A stretch of DNA of 64,000 nt from Alphaproteobacteria bacterium (GCA_028281925.1 JANQIX010000006.1:62001-126000), one strand, 5' to 3'. Shown: positions 8,221 to 17,413, counted from the stretch's first letter. Notes: generated from the sequence alone by a model not told the origin. A program made the numbers and translations.

Positions 8221-9968
8221 GCATCGTCGGCCTCGACCGGATCGCCGCCCTGCCCGGCTATGGCGATGTGTCGACGGATCTTGTCGATGCGATCCTGGAC
8301 GAAGCCGCCAAGCTGGCGGGCGACGTGCTGGCCCCGCTCAATTCCGTCGGCGACCGGGAGCACTGCCACTTCGAAAACGGGGTGGTCCGCCTGCCTGCCG
8401 GGTTTGCGGACGCCTACGCGGTCTACCGCGAGGGCGCCTGGAACAGCCTGCCCTTCGATCCGGACTATGGCGGCCAGGGCCTGCCGTGGTGCCTGGCCTT
8501 CGCCGTGCAGGAGATGTGGCAGGCCGCCAACGTGTCCTTCGGCAACTGTCCGCTCTTGAACCAAGGTGCGGTGGAGCTGCTGCAGTCCCACGGTACGGCG
8601 CAGCAGAAAGCTACCTATCTGCCCCGGCTGATCTCCGGTGAGTGGACCGGGACCATGAATCTGACGGAGCCGCAGGCGGGTTCTGACCTCTCCGCCGTAC
8701 GGTGCCGGGCGGACCGGCAGGCAGACGGCACCTACCGGATCCACGGCCAGAAGATCTTCATCACCTATGGGGAACACGACCTGGCCGCCAACATCGTCCA
8801 TATGGTGTTGGCGCGCCTGCCGGACGCTCCGGCAGGCACAAGGGGCCTCAGCCTCTTCCTGGTGCCCAAATTCATCCCCGGCGAAGACGGCGGCGTGGGC
8901 CCGCGCAACGATGTGCGCTGCGTGTCGATCGAGCACAAGCTGGGCATCCACGCTAGCCCGACCTGCACGATGTCCTTCGGCGACGAGGACGGCGCCGTCG
9001 GATACCTGGTGGGGGCAGAGAACCAGGGCCTGCCGGCGATGTTCACGATGATGAACAACGCACGCCTCAGCATCGGTCTGCAGGGCGTTGCCATGGCCGA
9101 GCGGGCTTACCAGCAGGCGCGCGCCTTCGCCCGCGAACGCGTCCAGGGCCACGCGATCGGGGATCCGCCCGACGAGATGGGCCCCATCATCCGGCATGCC
9201 GATGTGCGCCGCATGCTGCTGGACATGAAGGCCCGCACAGAGGCCGCCCGCGCCCTGACCTATCTCGCAGCCTCACAGCTCGACCTTGCCAAGCATGCCG
9301 AGACCGAGGTGGAGCGGGCGCATGCACAAGGGACCGCCGACCTGCTGACGCCGGTGGTCAAGGCCTGGAGCACGGATATCGGGTGGACCGTCGCCTCCAC
9401 CGGCATCCAGGTGCACGGCGGCATGGGCTATATCGAAGAGACCGGGGCGGCACAGCATTTGCGCGATGCCCGCATCTCCTCAATCTACGAGGGCACGAAC
9501 GGCGTCCAGGCGGCCGACCTGGTTTTCCGCAAAGTGGCGCGCGACAACGGCGCGTCGGCCCGACGGTTCATCGCGGAGATCGCCGATTTTGACGGTAAGT
9601 TGAGCCGGGCCGAAGGTGACGAGATTGCGGATATCCGCCTGCGCCTGGCTGCCGGTGTCGATGCCTTGAGCGAGGCGACGGAATGGGTCGCCGCGACGGC
9701 CGGAACCGAGCCGGCGGCGGCCGCCGCCGCTGCGGCCCCCTATCTGGAGCTGTTCGGCACCGTAGCGGGCGGCTTCATGATGGCGAGAGGGGCCGTCGAA
9801 GCGGTCAGGGCCGCATCCCGGGGTGAGGGCGACCAAGCATTCCTGAGCGGAAAGATCACCACGGCACGCTTCTACGCCGACCACATACTGGCCCGGGCGC
9901 AGGCGATGATCGTCCCCATCACCGCGGGCCACGAGGCAACCCTTTCGCTGGCCGAAGAGTTGTTCTGA
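8172..9968 (+). CDS. Acyl-CoA dehydrogenase, DmdC-type (large, with C-terminal extension)
   Basis: A 598-residue FAD enzyme oxidising acyl-CoA thioesters to enoyl-CoA. It follows the layout of 3-methylmercaptopropionyl-CoA dehydrogenases: N-terminal cap, helical N-domain, middle beta-domain (MNLTEPQAGSDLSAVRC), C-terminal helical domain with the IYEGTNGVQ motif (Glu near residue 440, the usual catalytic-base position), and the extra C-terminal domain from about 470. DmdC acts in DMSP degradation, but many paralogues act on other acyl chains and no other DMSP genes are here. The start codon is supported by the family N-terminus. The gene's 5' end is duplicated at 5365-5484. Confidence 0.92.
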   Translation: MTAYAAPVDDMRFVLTRIVGLDRIAALPGYGDVSTDLVDAILDEAAKLAGDVLAPLNSVGDREHCHFENGVVRLPAGFADAYAVYREGAWNSLPFDPDYGGQGLPWCLAFAVQEMWQAANVSFGNCPLLNQGAVELLQSHGTAQQKATYLPRLISGEWTGTMNLTEPQAGSDLSAVRCRADRQADGTYRIHGQKIFITYGEHDLAANIVHMVLARLPDAPAGTRGLSLFLVPKFIPGEDGGVGPRNDVRCVSIEHKLGIHASPTCTMSFGDEDGAVGYLVGAENQGLPAMFTMMNNARLSIGLQGVAMAERAYQQARAFARERVQGHAIGDPPDEMGPIIRHADVRRMLLDMKARTEAARALTYLAASQLDLAKHAETEVERAHAQGTADLLTPVVKAWSTDIGWTVASTGIQVHGGMGYIEETGAAQHLRDARISSIYEGTNGVQAADLVFRKVARDNGASARRFIAEIADFDGKLSRAEGDEIADIRLRLAAGVDALSEATEWVAATAGTEPAAAAAAAAPYLELFGTVAGGFMMARGAVEAVRAASRGEGDQAFLSGKITTARFYADHILARAQAMIVPITAGHEATLSLAEELF

Positions 9969-10213
9969 TCGGAGCTAGGTCGCCAACGCGAACGCCGTCC
10001 GGTGCCGGTGCGAGGGAGTTCGGCTATCCATCTGTTTCTCCGCCGAAGGCGGACCATATACACGGTCGCGGCGCTGTTCGGCGCTGACGGGCGGGCCGGG
10101 TTGCGACGGCTCCGTAAGTCCGCCCGGTCCACCTCCACCGGGCCGCCCCGGTTCGGACGTCTTTTGCGGCTATTCACAACTGTTCAGCAGGACATCTTGG
10201 GAAGGAGACATCG

Positions 10214-10537
10214 ATGAAGCCATCGGGCACGGCGGGTAAGCACCACGAAGATCGCCACGCGCGGGACAGCGAGCTGGAATTCAAGATCGTGGCACGGCGC
10301 AACCGGTTGCTGGGCCTATGGGCGGCCGACAAGCTGGGTCTGTCCGGCGAAGATGCCCAAGCCTACGCCAAGGAAGTCATCAAAGCCGATTTCGAAGAGC
10401 CGGGCGACGAAGACGTGATCCGCAAGATCATGACGGACTTCGCCGAAAGGAATGTTGCGGTGGAGGAAGAGCAGGTCCGGAGAGGCATTGTGGAGCTTCT
10501 CAGCATCGCGCGCGAAGAGGTCCTGGCCGAGCAATAG
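10214..10537 (+). CDS. ATPase inhibitor subunit zeta family (DUF1476) protein
   Basis: A 107-residue protein with GAAGGAGA before the ATG. Residues about 20-105 match the alphaproteobacterial F1-ATPase zeta subunit closely: ELEFKIVARRNRLLGLWAA, a four-helix layout, ADFEEPGDEDVIRKI, and a C-terminal VELLSIAREEV helix. Zeta binds F1 and blocks reverse ATP hydrolysis through its N-terminal segment. Here that segment (KHHEDRHARDS) is unlike the usual DREKAFENKFAHD and appears shortened, so inhibition may be altered or lost. It is monocistronic, 245 bases after the acyl-CoA dehydrogenase. The domain assignment is secure; the inhibitory role is not. Confidence 0.88.
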   Translation: MKPSGTAGKHHEDRHARDSELEFKIVARRNRLLGLWAADKLGLSGEDAQAYAKEVIKADFEEPGDEDVIRKIMTDFAERNVAVEEEQVRRGIVELLSIAREEVLAEQ

Positions 10538-10766
10538 GACAGCCAGTCGGCGGACCGTCGTCCGGGCGTCTTGAGCGCCGCCGGCGGCCGCCGCCACATC
10601 CCCCGACAGGCTCTAACTGGTGCCGGCGGTTCCGCAATTGGATCCGATCGGCGACGCATTGCATGCGACGGCCGGCGCATGACAAATTGACTTCGTTCCG
10701 TGAGGAAAGTTTGGCAAACTGTTAGAAACATTGCCGACCGACCCGCCGTCGGAGTGAACCTGCAGC

Positions 10767-12053
10767 GTGGCCGATCGCCCCGGTCTCATTCTTGCTCTGG
10801 TGCTGGCCCTTGCGGCCTGCGGACAGACCGGTGGCCCGCCGCCTGTGACAGCGGACCCACCGACGGCCTTGCAGCAGGCCGTGCCGCCCGAACCCGTGGT
10901 GGCAAGCGCCTGCTTGCCGCAAGAGGGATCGACCATGCTGCGCTTCGACAACCCCGTCCTGCCCGATACCGAAGTCGTCGTTGCCGCCGTGGGCGACGTG
11001 CTGCTGCACGACGTCGTCCAGCGTGAGGCCTTTGCCAGCCCCACCGGCTTTGCCGGCCTCTGGCAGCCGGTGGCCGACCTGTTGCGCGCTGCCGACGTGA
11101 CCTATGCGAACCTGGAAGGGCCGGTGGCCCCGGACATCGGCACTGACGGCCGGGTTGTCGAGGCCGCCGTGGAGGGCTTCGACGGATATGTCTACAGCGG
11201 CTATCCGATGTTCAACTATCCGCCCGCCGTGCTTTCGGCGCTGGCGCAGGCCGGCGTCGATGTGGTGTCGACCGCCAACAACCATTCGCTGGACCGCTAC
11301 GCCATCGGCATCGACCGCACGATCGAAGGCCTGCGCGCGACCGGCATCGCCCATACCGGCACGCGCAAGAGCGACGCGCCCGCCGACAATTGGTATGCCG
11401 TGACCGAGGCGCGCGGCTATCGCATCGCGTGGCTTGCCTGTACCTACGGTACCAACGGGATCGAGGATCGCGATCGGCAGGTCCTGATGTGCTATGAGCA
11501 CCGCGACCTGATCCTGGACGAGCTGGCGCGCCTCAGCGCCCGGCCGGATATCGACGCCGTGATCTTCACCCCCCATTGGGGCGAGGAATATGCGCAATCG
11601 CCGCTGTCGCGGCAGCGCGAACTGGCCCATCAGGCGATCGAGGCGGGCGCTACGGCGGTGCTGGGCAGCCATCCGCACGTCGTCCAACCGTTCGAGCGAT
11701 ACCGCAGCGGCGATGGCCGCGACCGGTTCATCGCCTATTCCCTTGGCAACTTCGTCAGCAATCAGCGCACGCTGGACCGACGGTCGTCGCTGATCCTTCT
11801 GCTCAGCCTGGCGGAAAGCCCGGAAGGCGACCTGTCGGTTGCCGGCGTCCGTTGGGTTCCCATTCGCGTCAACTTCGCCGCCGGCGCGGACGGCACCGGC
11901 ATCGCCGTCGAGGCGATCGACCGCACCGGCCAGGGCGGCGACAGCCGCGCCCTGCTCGTCGACCTGCTTGGTGAAGAGGACATCGCTCCGCCGCGGGTTC
12001 CGTTCACCGTGCTCGACAACTGCCCCACCGGCCCTGTGGCGATGGCGCCGTAG
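10767..12053 (+). CDS. CapA family (PGA_cap) metallophosphatase-like lipoprotein
   Basis: A 428-residue protein starting at GTG. A short signal with LALAAC (Cys18) predicts a lipoprotein. From residue 70 the CapA/PgsA fold is clear: AAVGDVLLHDVV, YANLEGPVAP, STANNHSLDRY, a Tyr- and Cys-containing core, FTPHWGEEY, GSHPHVVQPFERY and YSLGNFVSNQ. These match the metal-site motifs of calcineurin-like CapA proteins. In Bacillus the homologue acts in poly-gamma-glutamate capsule assembly; proteobacterial homologues without capB/capC, as here, have unknown roles at the cell envelope. Confidence 0.87.
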   Translation: MADRPGLILALVLALAACGQTGGPPPVTADPPTALQQAVPPEPVVASACLPQEGSTMLRFDNPVLPDTEVVVAAVGDVLLHDVVQREAFASPTGFAGLWQPVADLLRAADVTYANLEGPVAPDIGTDGRVVEAAVEGFDGYVYSGYPMFNYPPAVLSALAQAGVDVVSTANNHSLDRYAIGIDRTIEGLRATGIAHTGTRKSDAPADNWYAVTEARGYRIAWLACTYGTNGIEDRDRQVLMCYEHRDLILDELARLSARPDIDAVIFTPHWGEEYAQSPLSRQRELAHQAIEAGATAVLGSHPHVVQPFERYRSGDGRDRFIAYSLGNFVSNQRTLDRRSSLILLLSLAESPEGDLSVAGVRWVPIRVNFAAGADGTGIAVEAIDRTGQGGDSRALLVDLLGEEDIAPPRVPFTVLDNCPTGPVAMAP

Positions 12054-12206
12054 GCGGCGCCTCCCCCCGCGCATCTTCGCAATCACGGCCAGTGTGTTTT
12101 CTGCGCTGAGCACGCACAGGGCGGCCGCCCTGGACAATCTGCATCTTGTCGGTCAGCTGACGGGGCGCAAGGATCACGGCTTGCGCAACGATCCGGAGAC
12201 ACGACG

Positions 12207-12701
12207 ATGCATAGCCGGCGGCCGATCCTGAACGTCGACGATGTGCCGCTGCAGCAACACGGACACGGCGATACCTTTGCTGCACAGCTGGGGGCGATCG
12301 GAGAACTGATCGGCACGCAGAAACTGGGCTGCCGGCTGACCGTCGTACCGCCGGGCAAGAAAGCGTGGCCTTACCACCTTCACCACGTCAATGAAGAGTT
12401 GTTCGTTGTCCTTCAGGGCGAAGGCACGCTTCGGTACGGTGGGCGAAGCTACCCTATCCGGCAGGGCGACTGCATCGCAGCCCCACCAGGCCGCGGCACC
12501 GCCCACCAGATCATCAACACCTCACAGGACGAGCTGCGCTATCTCGCTATCAGCACCATGGAGCATCCGGACACCTTCGAGTACCCCGACAGCAACAAAC
12601 GGGGACTGGTCGTCGGGGCTCCGCCCGGGCGCCGGCCTTATGACGTGCGGCTCTGGTTTCGCGACGACTCGGCGGTGGACTACTGGGACGGCGAGACCTG
12701 A
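12207..12701 (+). CDS. Cupin domain protein
   Basis: A 164-residue single-domain beta-barrel. Cupin motif 1 is HLHHVNEELFVVLQGEG, with metal-ligand His and Glu in the usual places. Motif 2 is GDCIAAPPGRGTAHQIIN. GGAGACACGACG precedes the ATG. The C-terminal part (PDTFEYPDSNK, RPYDVRLWFR) resembles cupins annotated as mannose-6-phosphate-isomerase-like or sugar-binding, but no substrate can be assigned. It is convergent with the DUF882 gene 21 bases downstream. Confidence 0.85.
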   Translation: MHSRRPILNVDDVPLQQHGHGDTFAAQLGAIGELIGTQKLGCRLTVVPPGKKAWPYHLHHVNEELFVVLQGEGTLRYGGRSYPIRQGDCIAAPPGRGTAHQIINTSQDELRYLAISTMEHPDTFEYPDSNKRGLVVGAPPGRRPYDVRLWFRDDSAVDYWDGET

Positions 12702-12722
12702 GGCCCCGCTTCGTTTCGGGAC

Positions 12723-13253
12723 TTACCAGTCGCGAACCGGGCCGGTGTCGACGTGGACGAAGTCTGAACGCGGATAGTATCCGACGCCGCCAGACTGCAG
12801 GTCCATGGCCAGATTGCGCAGAGACCGCAGACCGACGCCCGGAATCCGCATATCGGCCGCCTGGCCGCGCATGTGGTAGCTGTTGCGGGCGACATTGCGG
12901 CTGCGCGAACGCAGCATCGCGTTGGTGGCAGCCGTGCGATAACCGGAAATGATGTGAACCGGTTCGCCCCTGCCCAGTTCGCTCTGCAGCGTGTAAAGGA
13001 TGTCCAGCAGGCCCGGGTCGATGCGGCGCGTTTCATCCGTGCGCCAGTCACGCATCAGCCAGTCCACCTGCGCCATCACATCGGGATTGTACCAACCATC
13101 GACATAGTATTCGGCGGCAAGGTACTGATCGTGATGGGTGTCCATCAGCGGAAGTACCCGGCTGTTGGTGGTCGCCAAGCTTAACCGCGGCGCCGCGACA
13201 ACACCGACCGTAGCGGCCGCGCCGAGCTTGAGAAGCTGTCTCCGCTTAACCAA
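12723..13253 (-). CDS. DUF882 / YcbK-like protein with Tat signal
   Basis: A 176-residue protein from the TTG at 13253. That start is chosen because GAGGAG lies 9 bases upstream and it places the twin-arginine motif KRRQLLKLG at the very N-terminus; a GTG at 13304 would add 17 residues. After the Tat signal the DUF882 domain (peptidase M15 fold) is complete: IISGYRTAATNAMLR, NSYHMRGQAADMRI (His and Asp metal ligands) and a final FVHVDTGPVRDW. The family is related to murein endopeptidases, so a periplasmic cell-wall role is likely, unproven here. It is convergent with the cupin gene. Confidence 0.88.
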   Translation of the reverse strand: MVKRRQLLKLGAAATVGVVAAPRLSLATTNSRVLPLMDTHHDQYLAAEYYVDGWYNPDVMAQVDWLMRDWRTDETRRIDPGLLDILYTLQSELGRGEPVHIISGYRTAATNAMLRSRSRNVARNSYHMRGQAADMRIPGVGLRSLRNLAMDLQSGGVGYYPRSDFVHVDTGPVRDW

Positions 13254-14040
13254 TTTCGCCTTCTCCTCGCCACTAGCTCTAAGGTCCGTTACTTTCTTGG
13301 GCACGGAGCTGAACTCATTTTGGACCTGTCAAAACTCTCCCGAGCCCACTTCTCTAACATGACAAGGTAAAAATCAAGCCGAATATCAGACTTATTCCAA
13401 ACTGAGCCGATGAAAATAAGGCAATCTCTATCTTGCCGCGAGAATCCACTCGCTGCCGCCGCTTTGCGACGCCCATTCGGCTCTTGTGATCTTGCTGCCA
13501 TCCCGGAGAACGGGACGTGAGGCTTCACAGAAGGGTCTTGCCGATACTCGTTTGGTCACGGCGGCATCGCATTGATTCGCGTCAATCCTTAGTGGTAACT
13601 CCTCCTTCTCATCGCGATCCTCCAAAAGGTCGCTGTCATCCTTCCTTCCGGCACACTTCGTCGCATCCGATTCCGTCTCATGTCCAGCGCATCGCGCATG
13701 CCGTCGCCCATCGTCGTCGGGCGAGCCCTGCAGTCGCAGCCCAATCCCCGCCTGTCCCTTGCTCGCCGGTCCGCGAGGGGACGAGGCCCAATGCGTCGGT
13801 GGACGCTGTCCTCAGGCCGTCATCTTCGCGCCGACATTTCCGCGTACCCATTACAGGTTCGTGATGAAAGAACCGGACACACTTGGTACAAGCAGAGCGG
13901 AGTACTACCAATATTTGTGGCAAAATCCGCATTTCACTGCTTAGTAACGGTTTGGCATCACGATGGTCCACGGGCACACCCTTCAAAATCAATCATTTCG
14001 GCCAAATATCTACGGCTGTTAGTTAAGGATCCGTGAAAGG
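13254..14040. other. Long intergenic region, AT-richer than surroundings
   Basis: About 790 bases with no convincing gene on either strand. It holds an FNR/FixK-like box TTGATTCGCGTCAA at 13572-13585 with no gene close enough to be an obvious target. A short 26-codon frame at 13864-13944 (MKEPDTLGTSRAEYYQYLWQ...) has protein-like composition but only a weak ribosome binding site. The last 200 bases may hold the promoter of the pentapeptide gene. Confidence 0.4.
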
Positions 14041-15324
14041 ATGGCCGGGGAAGACCTGGAGCTCATACTGGAACGCCATCGGCTATGGGTGGAGGGCGCG
14101 GGCGGCGGCGCGCGCGCCGATCTGTCTTTCGCCGATCTGTCCGAGCGGGAACTCATCGGGCGGGAACTGAGCGGCGCCAAGCTGACCGGGGCCAGCCTGG
14201 TTTCGGCTCGGCTCACAGAGAGCCGACTGAAGGGCGCCGACCTCTTCGGCGCCGATCTGCAGGATTGCGACCTCCAGCGCACCGACCTGTCCGAGGCCGA
14301 CCTGCGCGGCGCACATCTCGCGGGTGCCAACTTCCGGCACGCGAAGATGCGCCGCACGGACCTCCGCGCCGGTACGCTGATGGGCGCAAAGCTGCCCGGC
14401 GAGAAGATCCTGCCATCACCCGCCGACGGCCGCGGCGTCCAGATCCTGGCCGCAGACATGGCCCACGCCAATCTGACGGGCGCGCGACTCTCCCATGCCA
14501 GCATCACCGGCAGCGACCTCACCGGTGCGCGCCTGCAGCGCGTGGACCTTCGCTATTCCGACGTGAGCGAGAGCGTCCTGCAGAATGCGGACCTCAGCAG
14601 CGCCGATCTTCGCGGCGCGAATTTCTCCGGCGCGCGGCTGGTCGGCGCCGTGCTTGACGACGCGCAGGTCGAGGGATGCTCGTTCCGCGACGCCGATCTG
14701 ATCGGCATCGATCTCTGGCGTTGCGACCTTTCGCGGGCGGACACCACGGGCGCACGGTTCACCAAGCGGCTGGATACCTTGGCGGGCGAACTGCACCGGG
14801 CGGTCTTCGATCACGAACGGTGGATCGAGAGCTTCGGCCGCAAGGGTGCCCGTGCAGTGCTGGAGGGCGTGGACCTCAGCGATGTGGATCTGCGCAATGC
14901 CAATCTGGCGGGCGCCGTGCTGCGGGGCGCGCGCCTCAACCGCGCCATGCTCAACGGGGCCCATCTGATGCTGGCGGACCTGGCAGGCGCCAGTCTGGAG
15001 GGCGCCAGCCTGCGGGGGGCCGATCTGGCCGGCGCCAATCTCAGCTATGCCAATTTGTCCGGCGCCGACATGACCGGGGCGCTTCTCAACCCCGCCCCCT
15101 TGAGGGCGGCGGACGGCTCCCCTTCGGGCCGGTTCTGGTCGACCAACCTGCACGGCGCCGATCTGAAGCGCGCCCATTTGCCCGACTGTTCGCTGGTCGG
15201 TGCCAATCTCAGCGATGCGGATCTTTCCTGGGCCGACTTCCATGGCGCGGATCTGCGGTCGGCCAACCTTTCGGGTGCGCGCCTGCACGGCAGCGACCTC
15301 GCCCACGCCATCATGCCCAACTGA
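14041..15324 (+). CDS. Pentapeptide-repeat protein
   Basis: A 427-residue protein made almost wholly of A(D/N)LxG-type pentapeptides in several blocks: about 25-110, 130-225, 270-345 and 365-425. They predict right-handed quadrilateral beta-helices. A short helical N-cap (LELILERHRLWVEG) is common in alphaproteobacterial members. A break around residues 226-275, with a helical LAGELHRAVFDHERW segment, separates the main helices. The ATG follows AAAGG. Roles in this family range from gyrase protection to scaffolding, and none can be chosen here. It is convergent with the sulfatase gene. Confidence 0.9.
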   Translation: MAGEDLELILERHRLWVEGAGGGARADLSFADLSERELIGRELSGAKLTGASLVSARLTESRLKGADLFGADLQDCDLQRTDLSEADLRGAHLAGANFRHAKMRRTDLRAGTLMGAKLPGEKILPSPADGRGVQILAADMAHANLTGARLSHASITGSDLTGARLQRVDLRYSDVSESVLQNADLSSADLRGANFSGARLVGAVLDDAQVEGCSFRDADLIGIDLWRCDLSRADTTGARFTKRLDTLAGELHRAVFDHERWIESFGRKGARAVLEGVDLSDVDLRNANLAGAVLRGARLNRAMLNGAHLMLADLAGASLEGASLRGADLAGANLSYANLSGADMTGALLNPAPLRAADGSPSGRFWSTNLHGADLKRAHLPDCSLVGANLSDADLSWADFHGADLRSANLSGARLHGSDLAHAIMPN

Positions 15325-15341
15325 CCTCCCCGACCGCCGGG

Positions 15342-16880
15342 CTATCCTCGCGGCCCTCTCCACTCCACCAAACCGCCCTCACCTGCCGACATATTTGCAA
15401 ACTCTCGGTCCGCATGTGTCATTCGCCATGACATCATGCGCCGCAGGCAGTCGAGCTGTTCGAGCTTCAGCGCGGCGTCGTCGGTCCGGTCGACCAGTTC
15501 GGTAGGATCTTCCTCCAGGTCGAAGAACAGCGGCTTCAATCCGGCAAAGTGGACGTATTTGAAGCGCTCCCCACGCAAGACCGCCAATGAGCATTGGTCG
15601 GGCGCGAGACCGAGCGCCTTCTCCGCCGCGAAGGTCCGCACGTCGCGGAAGTCGTGCTCCCAATGCACCTCCCGTCGCCAGTCGGACGGCGTATCTCCGG
15701 CCAGGAACGGCGCAAGCGACACCCCGTCCACCGTGACCGGGACGCTCAGGCCCAGCCATTGGAGGATGGTCGGCATGATGTCGACCGATTCCGTGAAGGC
15801 ATCGACGACACGGCTGCGCGCCGCGCCGGACCCGGCGAAGGGATCGCGGATGATCAGGGGGATGTGGAACGCCTGGTCGAAATAGCCGTCCTTGCCCAGC
15901 AGGTGATGGTCGCCCAGCATTTCCCCATGATCGCTGGTGAAGATGACCAGCGTCCGGTCGAGATCCCCTGTCGCCCGCAAGAGATCGAAAAGGCGGCCCA
16001 GGTGATAGTCGACCTCAGCCATCAGTCCGCAATAGGTCGCCCGCGCCAAGCGCAGATCCTCCGGGGCCAGCCGACTGACGGGACCGGGGGCGCCGACGAT
16101 GAAGCTGCTAAGGGCGACGCTGGACAGCAGATGGGCAAGATAAGGGTGCAGTACAGCTTCCGCCTCCAGAGAGGCGGCTCGCTTCGGCGCTGGCAGGGCA
16201 TCCGGATCGATCAGGCGATCGTAAGGTTCGGGGGCCACCCACGGTGGATGCGGGCGCAACAGGCTCAGATGCAGGAACCAGGGACGATCGCCGTGGGCCT
16301 CCAGCCATGAGGTCGCCTGACCGGTCACGAAGGCGGTGTCGCTGAGCTCCGCAGCATACTGCGCCGTGAAGGCCGGCCAGCCTCGGATGCGATAGATATC
16401 GGGATGGGTGAGCGGCCCCTCGAACCCTTTGGACCGAAGCCAGGCGAGCCAGGGTCGGGGGTCTTCCGGCACCACGAGGCCCGGCGTGAAGCCGGGCAGC
16501 ACACCCTCGTAGGTCTCAAGCCGCGGGTCGGCCGGGTCCAGACCGGTGGGATCCGACGTCGTGTCGGTATAGCCGAACAGGACGGGATCGTAGCCGCCCC
16601 GCCGCACCTCGCGCGCAAGGTTGGGATGCCGGCTCGCCAAGGGGGTTCCGTTGCGCACCGACCGGTGGTTCATCAGATATCGGCCGGTATGAAGGCACGC
16701 CCGTGATGGGCCGCAGGGGCTCGCCTGTGCGAAATGGCGGCGGAACAGGACGCCTTGGGCGGCCAGAGCATCCAGCGCAGGCGTCCGTACCGCCGGATGC
16801 CCCAGCGCTCCGAGGCAGTCGCCACGCCACTGGTCGGCGGTGATCAGAAGAACGTTGCGACGCCCGGCGGACGGCTCCAT
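15342..16880 (-). CDS. Phosphonate monoester hydrolase / sulfatase family enzyme
   Basis: A 512-residue alkaline-phosphatase-superfamily hydrolase. The ATG at 16880 is chosen because the family N-terminus NVLLITADQWRGD follows directly, with GGAG upstream; the longer open frame to 17189 is non-family sequence. Cys56 in SPCGPSRA is the C-x-P-x-R site converted to formylglycine. Metal ligands are Asp16 and the SDHGEMLGDHHLLGK block. The motifs TGRYLMNHRSVRNGTPL, ATYCGLMAEVD and a C-terminal FKYVHFAGLKPLFFDLEEDP match Rhizobium/Burkholderia phosphonate monoester hydrolases closely. It would hydrolyse phosphonate or phosphate diesters and possibly sulfates. No signal peptide is seen, so it is cytosolic. 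No maturase (FGE) gene is adjacent. Confidence 0.88.
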   Translation of the reverse strand: MEPSAGRRNVLLITADQWRGDCLGALGHPAVRTPALDALAAQGVLFRRHFAQASPCGPSRACLHTGRYLMNHRSVRNGTPLASRHPNLAREVRRGGYDPVLFGYTDTTSDPTGLDPADPRLETYEGVLPGFTPGLVVPEDPRPWLAWLRSKGFEGPLTHPDIYRIRGWPAFTAQYAAELSDTAFVTGQATSWLEAHGDRPWFLHLSLLRPHPPWVAPEPYDRLIDPDALPAPKRAASLEAEAVLHPYLAHLLSSVALSSFIVGAPGPVSRLAPEDLRLARATYCGLMAEVDYHLGRLFDLLRATGDLDRTLVIFTSDHGEMLGDHHLLGKDGYFDQAFHIPLIIRDPFAGSGAARSRVVDAFTESVDIMPTILQWLGLSVPVTVDGVSLAPFLAGDTPSDWRREVHWEHDFRDVRTFAAEKALGLAPDQCSLAVLRGERFKYVHFAGLKPLFFDLEEDPTELVDRTDDAALKLEQLDCLRRMMSWRMTHADREFANMSAGEGGLVEWRGPRG

Positions 16881-17160
16881 CGACACGCGCTCCGGCAGAT
16901 TGAACCCGACAGTACTCCTGGGTCTGCCTAGCACAATAAGCGCGACGGGGTGATGACGTCGCGATGTCGGATTACCCGATGCACAAGCCGCGGACCGGAG
17001 CCGCGCGCCCCTTAGACGGAAGCCCCCTCCAACTTGAAAAGTTCTGACAAGTCCCGCCCGAACAGGCGAGGGCATACCTTCGTTCTCGTCGAGGCGAGAA
17101 ACACGGGCATCGCTCGGAAGCCTCAAACCCCGCAAACCACGACGAGAAGGACCGAAGACA

Positions 17161-17331
17161 ATGTTCGACAAGATCAACGAAGCCAACACCGAGGCCCAGA
17201 GCGAGCAGATTGAAGCCGTCGCTTACGAGGCACCCACTTTGCGCCGGGCCGGCACAGCGGTCGACCTGGTGCAGGGCCACAGCTTCCTGTCCGGCTACGA
17301 CTGGTGCCAGAACGGCCTCTACACCTGCTGA
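17161..17331 (+). CDS. Putative lasso-peptide precursor
   Basis: A 56-residue frame with GAAGGA 9 bases before the ATG. The leader (residues 1-38) contains Y22-x2-P25-x-L27-x3-G31, the signature bound by lasso B1 proteins. Counting back from the core these fall at -17, -14, -12 and -8, the canonical register. The usual penultimate Thr (-2) is Val. The core would be GHSFLSGYDWCQNGLYTC (18 residues): Gly1 and Asp9 can form a nine-membered macrolactam, and Cys11 and Cys18 lie in the tail and could form a disulfide, like class IV lasso peptides. The cyclase-like gene follows at 17584. No B1/B2 genes are seen. The product identity is inference, but the motif register is strong. Confidence 0.82.
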   Translation: MFDKINEANTEAQSEQIEAVAYEAPTLRRAGTAVDLVQGHSFLSGYDWCQNGLYTC

Positions 17332-17413
17332 TCCGGGTCTCGCGCTCGCCGGACCGGCAAGGTGAGGTACCCACACCCAACTGTCACCCCGAGCAGTCAC
17401 ACCTATCCCAGCG

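Noticed and set aside
14041-15324. Repetitive DNA suggesting a CRISPR or microsatellite
   Set aside because: The repetition is at protein level (pentapeptides) with varied codons; no spacer-repeat structure.
16881-17189. N-terminal extension of the phosphonate hydrolase frame
   Set aside because: Residues upstream of ATG 16880 match nothing in the family; ribosome binding site and family N-terminus favour 16880. The extension also overlaps the lasso precursor.
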